Source of the DNA: Candidatus Benthicola azotiphorus
GTDB taxonomy: Bacteria > Gemmatimonadota > Gemmatimonadetes > Palauibacterales > Palauibacteraceae
DNA: 19,209 nt
Direction of reading: 5' to 3'
Assembly (NCBI GenBank): GCA_947581745.1
Contig: CANPVW010000065.1
Span: forward strand, 1 to 19,209
Shown: positions 1-6,144 of the stretch, in pieces
Layout: each line of letters begins with the position of its first letter
Position numbering within the stretch: position 1 is the stretch's first letter
Notes under the pieces: model-generated
What the model was told of the DNA's origin: nothing
What the model saw: only the letters and a program-made list of their open reading frames with translations
Database searches by the model: none
Position numbers and translations under genes: made by a program

Positions 1-135
1 GGGACCACCCGCCACGACCGCGACGACCTGCCCTCCCATCTGATCGGCGATGGTCCTCGCGGTGGCCACGACTTCGGCCGCCACCGGCCGCAGAGCCCCG
101 CCACGAGTTTCCGCATACGCCAGGATATCCGCCAT
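1..135 (-). CDS. etfA: Electron transfer flavoprotein alpha subunit, N-terminal part (runs off the left edge)
   Basis: The first 45 codons read MADILAYAETRGGALRPVAA and continue with an alanine-rich helix and a VVAVVAGG strand. This is the usual start of EtfA: a short beta strand, the RGG.LRPVA segment, then a Rossmann-like strand. EtfA binds FAD through its C-terminal domain, which is not in the window. With EtfB it forms a soluble heterodimer that carries electrons from acyl-CoA and other flavin dehydrogenases to ETF:quinone oxidoreductase. The ATG shares its A with the TGA stop of etfB (TGATG), so the two genes are translationally coupled, as expected for subunits made in equal amounts. 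The rest of the gene lies beyond position 1. The identification is firm from the N-terminus plus the partner gene. Confidence 0.9.
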   Translation of the reverse strand, partial: MADILAYAETRGGALRPVAAEVVATARTIADQMGGQVVAVVAGGP

Positions 136-884
136 CAGAGCACCTTCGCTTCCTCTCGGAGCAAGCGCACGAGTTCCGGTACGGCATCCGGACCTTCCCC
201 CACGATCTGAGGCTCGGGGCGAGCCGGCGGCGGGGTCAGCCCGACCAGCTCCAGCTTCGGCTCGGAAAGGGTCACGTCCTTCTCGGAGAGCGGCTTCCGC
301 TTCGCCGCCATGATTCCCTTCAGGCTCGGATACCGTGGCTCGTTCAGGCCCTTCTGGGCCGCCACGACTCCCGGCAGGTCGAACTCCACGACCTCGTGTC
401 CGCCCTCGATCTCGCGTTTCGCCTTCGCCACCCCGCCCTCGACTCTGAGCTCGACGACCACCGTGGCACACGGAACGCCCAGCATCTGGGCCACCATGGC
501 GGGGACCTGCATGTTGTCTCCGTCGATCGCCTGCTTGCCGCACAGAACGAGATCGTACTCGCGAGCGGCGATTTCATCGGCCAGCGCCCGAGCCACCACG
601 AGTCCGTCCGCCGCGGCCTCCGCCCTCAGCAGCACGCCCTCGTCTGCGCCCATCGCGAGGGCCGAGCGCAGCGTCTCGCGGGCTTCCTCGGGACCGACGG
701 TGATGGCGGTGACGCTGCCCTGTCCCGAAGCCTCCTTGAGGCGAAGGGCCTCTTCGAGCGCGAATTCGTCGTATGGATTCATGACGAACTTCACGCCGGA
801 CGGGTCCAGGCTCATGCCATCCGCCGATATCCGGATCCGCGCCTCGGAATCCGGGACTCGCTTGATGCAGACAATGGATCTCAC
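135..884 (-). CDS. etfB: Electron transfer flavoprotein beta subunit
   Basis: This is a full-length EtfB of about 249 residues, within the usual 250-265 range. It starts VRSIVCIKRVPDSEARI, followed by the NPYDEFALEEALRLKE segment. The ETF beta AMP/FAD-binding signature LCGKQAIDGDNMQVP lies mid-protein, and a typical LP.VVA..KGLNEPRYPSLKGIM region follows. EtfB binds AMP and helps hold the FAD of EtfA in electron transfer from dehydrogenases to the quinone pool. I chose the GTG at 884. It aligns exactly with the usual MKIVVC N-terminus, and a GGAAGG Shine-Dalgarno lies 7 bases upstream. An ATG at 890 and another at 908 are in frame, but the ribosome site would be too close to the first. The stop overlaps the etfA start by one base. 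No acyl-CoA dehydrogenase gene is visible nearby. Confidence 0.95.
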   Translation of the reverse strand: MRSIVCIKRVPDSEARIRISADGMSLDPSGVKFVMNPYDEFALEEALRLKEASGQGSVTAITVGPEEARETLRSALAMGADEGVLLRAEAAADGLVVARALADEIAAREYDLVLCGKQAIDGDNMQVPAMVAQMLGVPCATVVVELRVEGGVAKAKREIEGGHEVVEFDLPGVVAAQKGLNEPRYPSLKGIMAAKRKPLSEKDVTLSEPKLELVGLTPPPARPEPQIVGEGPDAVPELVRLLREEAKVL

Positions 885-926
885 GATCATGCCTTCCGTT
901 CTTCGCACCGGTCGGACCTCGAGGCG

Positions 927-983
927 TCGCGGACGCCGCGAGAGCGGCCCGGGGGTCCGGGCGCGGTGGGATCCTCCGGGATC
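927..983 (-). other. Cluster of three short stem-loops between the upstream hypothetical gene and etfB
   Basis: Three perfect inverted repeats are packed into under 60 bases. They are 927-932/936-941 (TCGCGG/CCGCGA, 3-base loop), 947-952/957-962 (GCCCGG/CCGGGC, 4-base loop) and 970-974/979-983 (GATCC/GGATC, 4-base loop). The last overlaps the stop codon of the upstream hypothetical gene. No T-rich tract follows on the minus strand, so this is not a classical intrinsic terminator. It could slow or process the transcript between the two genes. Chance is a real alternative in GC-rich DNA. Confidence 0.3.
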
Positions 984-1509
984 ACTGTTCCAGTTGCTCG
1001 ATCTCGCCGTCGGAAATGCAGTACAGCCGGTACGTCACCAGGTCGATCAGCTCGTCGGTCACCTGGACCTCGCGCTGAATCGTCGCCCGATCGGTTTCGT
1101 CCTCCGGCTTCTGTACCCGGAGCTCGACGAGTCGAGAGGCGAGCCACAGGAGGAAATCGTGGGCCACGTCGCGGTGCTCGCGGTCCCGGTCGGGCTCCCC
1201 GTTGACGGCCCGCGGCAGCCAGGCGTCGACGAGCGCGAGAAGTCCCGGAAACACCATTTCCGTGAGTTCTCCCTCGTCCACGAGCTCCTCGTGCGTGAGC
1301 TGCTCCCAGTTCAGTTCGTTCCAGTACAGCTCGCAGGCCTCTTCGAAGAGATGACGGCGCGCCGCCGGAGATGTGGGCCTCAGCACCAGGTCCTCCGGTT
1401 CCAGGTCCCGATTCACCCTGCGGCGCAGTGAACGCACTCGCTCTTCCACGAGCGTGCGCGCCGCCAGGTTCAGGTCTCGGCCATCGTGTGCTTCCGTCAA
1501 GTTGCTCAT
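982..1509 (-). CDS. Uncharacterised acidic protein with an Eco57I-methylase-like C-terminal tail
   Basis: This is a 175-residue protein with no signal peptide or membrane segment. It is rich in Glu, Asp, Arg and Leu and probably all helical. I do not recognise a named family for residues 1-145, which include a Trp/Tyr-rich stretch ELYWNELNWEQL. The last 30 residues (VTDELIDLVTYRLYCISDGE, then IEQLEQ) resemble the TDRQID.LVYELYGLT.EEI.IVE tail that ends many Eco57I/TaqI-type restriction-modification enzymes. No methylase motif (NPPY) or nuclease motif is visible. It lies upstream of etfB on the same strand with a gap of about 97 bases, so it may be the first gene of an etfBA operon. The ATG at 1509 has no good ribosome site, so the start is moderately certain. 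Function is unknown. Confidence 0.75.
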   Translation of the reverse strand: MSNLTEAHDGRDLNLAARTLVEERVRSLRRRVNRDLEPEDLVLRPTSPAARRHLFEEACELYWNELNWEQLTHEELVDEGELTEMVFPGLLALVDAWLPRAVNGEPDRDREHRDVAHDFLLWLASRLVELRVQKPEDETDRATIQREVQVTDELIDLVTYRLYCISDGEIEQLEQ

Positions 1510-1638
1510 GCTCTGTTTCGGGTTGGAGTGGCTCGCCGCGCTTCACGCCGGGGTCGGAAGATGCGGGCGCCATTCGCGGGGAGCAAGCAATCGCGCCCGG
1601 ATCGACCGGCCGAGCCGCATCATCGCGGGTCGCCCCCC

Positions 1639-1667
1639 GGGGAACGACTCGCCCGTTGGCGCGCGTG
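1639..1667 (+). promoter_or_regulatory. Possible ECF-type promoter of the sigma operon
   Basis: GGGGAAC at 1639-1645 is followed after 18 bases by CGTG at 1664-1667. Many ECF sigma factors recognise a GGAAC-like -35 and a CGT-containing -10, and ECF genes are often autoregulated. The same GGGGAAC heptamer occurs at 3274-3280 ahead of tolC, but the downstream spacing to a GTGA-like element there differs by three bases. The site is suggestive only. Confidence 0.25.
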
Positions 1668-1674
1668 ACCGAGC

Positions 1675-1704
1675 TTGCCCATCCCTGTAGAGTGGATCTA
1701 GCAT
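1675..1704 (+). promoter_or_regulatory. Possible sigma70-type promoter upstream of the ECF sigma gene
   Basis: TTGCCC (1675-1680) matches the -35 consensus at four of six positions. TAGCAT (1699-1704) matches the -10 consensus at four of six, with an 18-base spacer. Transcription would start near 1711, leaving a leader of about 115 bases before the chosen ATG. This is a consensus match by eye only. Confidence 0.3.
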
Positions 1705-1827
1705 CCCGCCGGAATCGGGTGCAACGCCTGACGAGAGGGACGTGTTTACAGTGTTGCGAGGGCGACGACGAGACGCGCCAGGGCGAGCGAGACGGGGCGA
1801 TCGAACCCCGTGCGGGCCCCGCGCGAC

Positions 1828-2409
1828 ATGAGATCCCCGGAGAGCCTGGTCGAGGAACAGGCGCTCGTCAGGGCGGTCCAGGAAGGGGACGACGTCGCCT
1901 TCGGGGCGCTGGTCGACCGGTATCTCGACTCGGCCTACGTCACGGCAATGTCCGTGCTCCGTGACGCGCACGATGCCGAGGACGCCGTCCAGAGCGCCTT
2001 CATCCGGGCTCTGGAACGGATCGATCAGTTGAAGCCGGGCAGCCCCTTCGGACCGTGGTTCTACAGAGTGTTGAGATCCACGTGCCTGAATCTCAGGCGA
2101 CGGGAAGCCCTCAGGAGCCACGAGGAGATACCGGTTTCGGCGGCGGGCGGCCGCGATCCGGACCTGGACCTTCAACGGGAGCTGACACGGAGCACGGTCA
2201 CGGCTGCTCTGGGCGAACTGCCGGAGATGCAACGCCTGGCCGTGACCCTGTATGACCTGGAGGGATACAGTCACCAGGAGATCGCTGAGATCCTGGGTAT
2301 CGCCGTCGGTACCTCGAGGGCGCACGTGCACCACGCCCGTCGCGCCCTGCGCAGGTTGATCAGAGCCGGAGGCGATGGGCATGCCGACGCAAACGAGCCA
2401 GTGGAGTAG
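1828..2409 (+). CDS. ECF-family RNA polymerase sigma factor
   Basis: A 193-residue sigma factor with the two conserved ECF regions. Sigma2 spans about residues 15-90, with AFGALVDRYLDSAY, the DAEDAVQSAFIRAL core-binding helix and a PFGPWFYRVLRSTCLNLRRR segment. Sigma4 spans about residues 125-180 (LGELPEMQRLAVTLYDLEGY, then SHQEIAEILGIAVGTSRAHV), the helix-turn-helix that reads the -35. It recruits RNA polymerase to a small set of stress promoters. I chose the ATG at 1828; a GTG at 1810 is also in frame, and neither has a strong ribosome site. It is the first gene of a tight three-gene set with a one-helix membrane protein and a periplasmic LTxxQ-type protein. This layout matches cnrH/cnrY/cnrX metal-sensing systems, so its activity is probably controlled from the membrane. 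Confidence 0.93.
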   Translation: MRSPESLVEEQALVRAVQEGDDVAFGALVDRYLDSAYVTAMSVLRDAHDAEDAVQSAFIRALERIDQLKPGSPFGPWFYRVLRSTCLNLRRREALRSHEEIPVSAAGGRDPDLDLQRELTRSTVTAALGELPEMQRLAVTLYDLEGYSHQEIAEILGIAVGTSRAHVHHARRALRRLIRAGGDGHADANEPVE

Positions 2410-2412
2410 AGG

Positions 2413-2781
2413 ATGAGCATAGACAGATGGCCAGCCTGGCTGCAGGCATTGCGCCCCGATGAGCTGACGCGGCGGCGCATGCGGCGGACCATCCTGGATG
2501 AAGCGGCCCCGCTGCTTGCCGCCCGGCGGGATGGCTGGCTCGACGCGGTGGCCGAGTGGGCCACCATTCTCAGCCCCGTCGCGGCAGCCGTGACTCTGAT
2601 CTTCGCAGGGCTGGCTCTGCGTCAGGCCGGGAGCCGCGAGCTCTCCGAGACGGTGGCCCGAGCCCCGGCCGTGGAGGAGCTTGTTCGGCACGGCGAATCG
2701 GTCCCGGCAGCGTTCGGAAGGGACAGCGTACCAGACCTGGACGTGGTCATGACCGTCCTCTACGAGACCGAGGGCCCATGA
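2413..2781 (+). CDS. Single-pass membrane protein, putative anti-sigma factor
   Basis: A 122-residue protein with a basic N-terminal half (RPDELTRRRMRRTILDEAAP), one transmembrane helix at about residues 50-70 (ILSPVAAAVTLIFAGLALRQ) and a C-terminal segment of about 50 residues, probably periplasmic. It has no zinc-binding HxxxCxxC motif of ZAS anti-sigma factors. The role is inferred from position: it starts three bases after the sigma gene and its TGA overlaps the ATG of the next gene (ATGA). The size and topology fit CnrY-like or RskA-like membrane anti-sigma factors that hold an ECF factor at the membrane. A GGAG ribosome site sits six bases upstream of the ATG. I do not recognise a specific family from the sequence, so the anti-sigma call is an inference from context. 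Confidence 0.7.
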   Translation: MSIDRWPAWLQALRPDELTRRRMRRTILDEAAPLLAARRDGWLDAVAEWATILSPVAAAVTLIFAGLALRQAGSRELSETVARAPAVEELVRHGESVPAAFGRDSVPDLDVVMTVLYETEGP

Positions 2782-3197
2782 TCAAGGCGAGCCGCGGACG
2801 GGCCGCCGTCCTCCTGCTCCTCACGTTCGCCGCGGGCCTGGCAGTAGGGCTGGCGGCCGAGCGTTACACGCTGCATCGAGGCACGGCCGATGGATCTTCC
2901 CATCGGGAGCGCGGGCAGACCACGATCGAGAGGTTCGCCGACGACCTGGGCATCACTCCCGAGCAGAAGGCCAGGATCGATCCGATCGTCGCCGAGACGC
3001 GTGAACAGATGTCGGCGGTGTTCGATCGGGTCCGGCCCGAGTGGGAAGCCGTGGTGGATTCGGCGAGAGCCCGTATCGAGGCCGTCCTGACGGCGGACCA
3101 GGTACAGCGATACCGGGCCCTCCTGGAGCAGCAGGAGAGGGAGCACGGGGCGGGGGCAGAGGATGCGAACGGGGAGTCGGGCGGCAGCTCCGACTGA
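2778..3197 (+). CDS. Periplasmic Spy/CpxP/CnrX-like sensor protein (LTxxQ family)
   Basis: A 139-residue protein with an N-terminal signal or anchor helix (about residues 8-27, AAVLLLLTFAAGLAVGLAAE) followed by a charged, all-helical domain. Two LTxxQ-type motifs are visible, LGITPEQKARI and VLTADQVQRYRALL, spaced as in the Spy/CpxP/CnrX/ZraP superfamily. These proteins act in the periplasm as chaperones or metal sensors. In the Cnr system the membrane-anchored CnrX senses Ni/Co and releases the ECF factor through CnrY. I started at the ATG at 2778, which overlaps the previous stop as ATGA. The frame is open further upstream, but that part lies inside the previous gene and is not family-like. 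No His/Met cluster that would name a metal is evident. The C-terminal tail is disordered (Gly, Ser, Asp, Glu). Confidence 0.85.
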   Translation: MIKASRGRAAVLLLLTFAAGLAVGLAAERYTLHRGTADGSSHRERGQTTIERFADDLGITPEQKARIDPIVAETREQMSAVFDRVRPEWEAVVDSARARIEAVLTADQVQRYRALLEQQEREHGAGAEDANGESGGSSD

Positions 3198-3362
3198 CCC
3201 GCAGGGAATTGCTGGCCCCAAATCGAGATCGACGATCCCGCCGTGGCGGTCTTCCGCAATCCGATCGGCAGCAGGGGAACTCAGGGATTCGATCGGGTGA
3301 GCGGGCGGTCTAATACAGGTCTACGGGTCCATGAGACGATTCGACCGGAAGGTGACAGACAA
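3198..3362 (+). other. Intergenic leader before tolC, with possible promoter elements
   Basis: About 165 bases separate the sensor gene from tolC, in contrast to the overlaps before it, so tolC may have its own promoter. GGGGAAC at 3274-3280 repeats the box seen at 1639-1645 before the sigma gene. TAATAC at 3311-3316 could be a weak -10. No clear terminator hairpin with a T-tract follows the sensor gene. Confidence 0.3.
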
Positions 3363-4670
3363 ATGATGAAGCGTCCGATGCGAGGCTCTATTCGAATAGT
3401 GCTGGCGCTGCTCCTGCTGGTCCTGCCGAGGGTGGTGGAGGAGGCGGGTGCGCAGGAGGCGGTGAGGCAGGTGACGTTGGAGGAGGCCCTGAGTCTGGCG
3501 GAGCGGAACAATCCGGCGCTGGAGCAGTCGGCGTCGTCGGTGGAGATCGCGGGCTACCAGGAGCTGACGGCGTGGGGGCAGTTTTTGCCGAACCTGAGTT
3601 TGAGCTACCAGTACTCGGACGCGTCGAGCGGGCGATTGGACCCGACGGGGCAGGCGATCACGACGACGAGCTACAGTGCGCAGCTTCGGGGGAGCGTGGA
3701 CCTGTTCCGGGGGTTTCGGCGGTTCACGGACCTGAAGGGAGCGCGACTGGGGGTGGAGGCGTCGGAGGCGCGCTACCGGGAGACGGAGTTCACGACGTCC
3801 GAAGGGGTGAAGATTTCGTATTTCAACGCGGTGGCGAACCGGGACCTGGTGGCGGTGGAGCGGGACCGGGTGCAGCGGCAGGAGGATCAGCTGTCGTTCG
3901 TGCAGCAGCAGCTGGAGCTGGGGCGGGCGACGCGATCGGATGTGCTGCGATCGCAGGTGGACCTGAACAACGCGAAGGTGGCGTTGTTGACGGCGGAGAA
4001 TTCGGCTCGCAACAGCCGGTACGCGCTGGCGGAGGCGGTGGGGATGACGGAGCCGCTGGAGCCGGTGGAGACGGAGGGGCTGTCGGCCGAGCCGCTGCCG
4101 TACGATGGGAACGAGATTCTGTCGATGGCGCTCAGTGGGGCCCCGTCGCTGGTGAGTGCGCGCTCGCAGGCGGCGGCGGACGAGGCGGCGGTGGCGAGTG
4201 CGAAGTCGTCCTACCTGCCGACGCTGACGTTCGGCGGGGGCTGGGCGTGGTCGAACATCGAGTATCCGCCGCAAAGCCGGAGCTGGTCGCTATCGCTGTC
4301 GGGCTCGATGCCGCTGTTCAACGGGTTCAGCCGGGAGAGCCAGCTGTACACGGCCCGGGCGCGGGCTGACCAGTCCCGCTCGGCCGAGCGGGCCGCGGAG
4401 CTGAAGCTTCGCAAGGACGTGGACCAGGCCATGGGGACGATCGACGCCGCCGTGGCCTCGATCGACCTGGCGCAGCAGACCGAAGAGCTGGCGGCCGAGG
4501 ACCTCAGGGTCACCCAGGAGCGCTACCGCCTCGGACTGGCCACCATCCTCGACCTGCAGTCGGCCCAGATCACACTCCTGCAGGCCCAGGTCGACGTCAT
4601 CCGCCGACGCTTCGACTACCAGCTCGGCCTCGCCAGGCTCGAAGCCCTGCTCGGCACCGACCTCAGATAA
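3363..4670 (+). CDS. TolC-family outer membrane efflux protein
   Basis: A 435-residue precursor with a signal peptide (residues 1-30, cut at about AGA|Q). Two outer-membrane-efflux repeats follow. Typical elements are LEEALSLAERNNPALEQS, a long coiled-coil helix around QQQLELGRATRSDVLRSQ, and the second-repeat match ERYRLGLATILDLQSAQ with the final LARLEALLGTDL. TolC proteins form trimeric channels that join inner-membrane pumps to the outside. The gene precedes an adaptor and a permease with about 40 bases and a few bases between them, so the three likely form one tripartite exporter. The start is the ATG at 3363 behind GGAAGGTG; a second ATG follows directly. Codon use changes sharply inside the gene. 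Up to about 4340 nearly every codon ends in G (Ala GCG), whereas the last 100 or so codons prefer C (Ala GCC, Leu CTC). Confidence 0.93.
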   Translation: MMKRPMRGSIRIVLALLLLVLPRVVEEAGAQEAVRQVTLEEALSLAERNNPALEQSASSVEIAGYQELTAWGQFLPNLSLSYQYSDASSGRLDPTGQAITTTSYSAQLRGSVDLFRGFRRFTDLKGARLGVEASEARYRETEFTTSEGVKISYFNAVANRDLVAVERDRVQRQEDQLSFVQQQLELGRATRSDVLRSQVDLNNAKVALLTAENSARNSRYALAEAVGMTEPLEPVETEGLSAEPLPYDGNEILSMALSGAPSLVSARSQAAADEAAVASAKSSYLPTLTFGGGWAWSNIEYPPQSRSWSLSLSGSMPLFNGFSRESQLYTARARADQSRSAERAAELKLRKDVDQAMGTIDAAVASIDLAQQTEELAAEDLRVTQERYRLGLATILDLQSAQITLLQAQVDVIRRRFDYQLGLARLEALLGTDLR

Positions 4671-4709
4671 CCGGATCAATAACGGACGGATCGGAGATAG
4701 ACGAAGACC

Positions 4710-6134
4710 ATGATCAGGAATGCGATACGAGGCGCCGCCACGGTGGCGATCCTCGCGGCCGGTGTGGCCGTCGGCGCCTGCGGGACGAGCTCCGCGGACG
4801 AAACGGGCATGGGACTGACTACCACCACGGTACAGGTGAAGGACATCACGTCGGCCGTCGCCGCGACCGGCACCGTAGAACCGATCCGGGTGATCGACGT
4901 GAAGTCGCAGGCCTCCGGCGAGGTGCTCGAGGTGGCCGTGGAGCTGGGCGACAATGTCGAACGGGGTGCCCTGCTGGTTCGGATCGACCCGCGGGACGTC
5001 CGCAACGCCTACGACCAGGCCGTGGCGGACCTCGATGTGGCGAAGGCCCGGTCCACGGTCGCGCAGCGCAAGCTGGAGCGCACGGGCGATCTCAGGGAGT
5101 CGAAGGTCGTCACCGAGGAGGAATACGAGAACGCCCTCCTGGAGGAGGCGAACGCGAAGGCGGCCCTGGTCAAGGCAGAGACGAACCTCGAGCTCGCGGA
5201 AGACCGGCTCCACGACGTCGCGGTGGGAGCGCCGATCACGGGCATGGTGGTCGAGAAGACCGTCGAGGAGGGACAGATCATCACGTCCGCCAAGGAGATG
5301 ACCGGAGGTACGATCCTGCTCCGCATGGCCGACCTCAACGAAGTGCAGGTCCGCACCCTGGTGGACGAGACGGACATCGGGACGATCCGCGCCGGGCTGG
5401 AAGCCAAGATCAAGGTCGAAGCCTACCCGGACCGGGAATTCACCGGCCGCGTGCTGCAGATCGAGCCGCAGGCGGTGGTGGAGCAGAACGTGACGCTGTT
5501 CGCGGTGCTGACCCGGATTCAGAATCAGGAAGGACTCCTCAAGCCCGGGATGAACGCCGACGTGGAGATCGAGATCGGGGCCCGGCACGGGGTGCTGGCA
5601 CTCCCCAACGGAGGCATCAAGACGGTGGATGAGGCGCGTGCCCTGGTGGACGCTCTCGGTCTCGATCCGAAGCTCCTCGATCAGAAGGTCCAGGGCGATG
5701 CCGGTACGGAGCCACCGGCGGCCGACGGGGACTCCGCTGGCGATGAGGCGTCCGTCGACGCTTCCGGCCGTCCGACCATGGCCCAGATCCAGGCCATGTC
5801 TCAGGAGGACCGCCGCAAGTTCATGCAGGGCTTGAGCGACTCGGAGCGTCAGCGGATGTTCGCCATGTTCCGGGAGCAGCGGGCGTCACAGGAACGGGCG
5901 CAGCGAGCGGACCCGGCGGCCCCGAAGCCGGCGTTCGTGTTCGTCGAGACTGCCCAGGGCCGGCTCACCCTGGCGCCGATCCAGATCGGCCTGTCCGACT
6001 GGGACTACACCGAAGTGGTCGCGGGGCTGACGGAAGGCGACGTGGTTTACGAGGTGCCGCAGGGCCTCGTCCAGCAGAGCGAGATGCTGCAGTTCATGCG
6101 CCAGCGGACGGCCATGCCCGGCATGGGTCGCTGA
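4710..6134 (+). CDS. MacA-like periplasmic adaptor (membrane fusion) lipoprotein with an inserted segment
   Basis: A 474-residue adaptor. The N-terminus has a lipoprotein-type signal with VGAC and Cys at residue 24. It continues with a biotinyl-lipoyl half (VIDVKSQASGEVLEVAVELG), a coiled-coil hairpin at about 95-175, the second lipoyl half (APITGMVVEKTVEEGQIIT), a beta-barrel to about 300 (KPGMNADVEIEIG), and a membrane-proximal domain at the end. Between barrel and membrane-proximal domain, about residues 305-405, sits an acidic, Met/Gln/Arg-rich insert. It contains two tandem 12-residue repeats (363-374 MSQEDRRKFMQG and 375-386 LSDSERQRMFAM). The protein should link the TolC upstream to the permease downstream. 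The start ATG is the only sensible one before the signal. The family call is firm; the substrate is unknown. Confidence 0.93.
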   Translation: MIRNAIRGAATVAILAAGVAVGACGTSSADETGMGLTTTTVQVKDITSAVAATGTVEPIRVIDVKSQASGEVLEVAVELGDNVERGALLVRIDPRDVRNAYDQAVADLDVAKARSTVAQRKLERTGDLRESKVVTEEEYENALLEEANAKAALVKAETNLELAEDRLHDVAVGAPITGMVVEKTVEEGQIITSAKEMTGGTILLRMADLNEVQVRTLVDETDIGTIRAGLEAKIKVEAYPDREFTGRVLQIEPQAVVEQNVTLFAVLTRIQNQEGLLKPGMNADVEIEIGARHGVLALPNGGIKTVDEARALVDALGLDPKLLDQKVQGDAGTEPPAADGDSAGDEASVDASGRPTMAQIQAMSQEDRRKFMQGLSDSERQRMFAMFREQRASQERAQRADPAAPKPAFVFVETAQGRLTLAPIQIGLSDWDYTEVVAGLTEGDVVYEVPQGLVQQSEMLQFMRQRTAMPGMGR

Positions 6135-6144
6135 GGAGACCACG

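Larger units (their letters stand above)
1510..1827. other. Gene-free divergent intergenic region
   Basis: About 318 bases lie between the minus-strand hypothetical gene and the ECF sigma gene. I find no coding frame with family-like content. The region should hold promoters for both directions. On the plus strand the best sigma70-like pair is TTGCCC (1675-1680), an 18-base spacer and TAGCAT (1699-1704). A GGGGAAC box at 1639-1645 followed by CGTG (1664-1667) resembles an ECF-type -35/-10 pair. No strong hairpin or riboswitch-like structure was noticed. Confidence 0.6.

Noticed and set aside
310..1431. Plus-strand open frame opposite etfB and the hypothetical gene
   Set aside because: etfB is certain on the minus strand and the plus frame has no recognisable content.
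3321..4274. Long minus-strand open frame opposite tolC (317 residues, Arg/Leu/Gln/His-rich)
   Set aside because: It results from the G-ending codons of tolC on the other strand. The composition is non-protein-like and there is no family motif.
3572..4369. Plus-strand open frame inside tolC in another frame (Gly/Ala-rich)
   Set aside because: It is a shadow of the biased tolC codons. The TolC motifs in the main frame are unambiguous.
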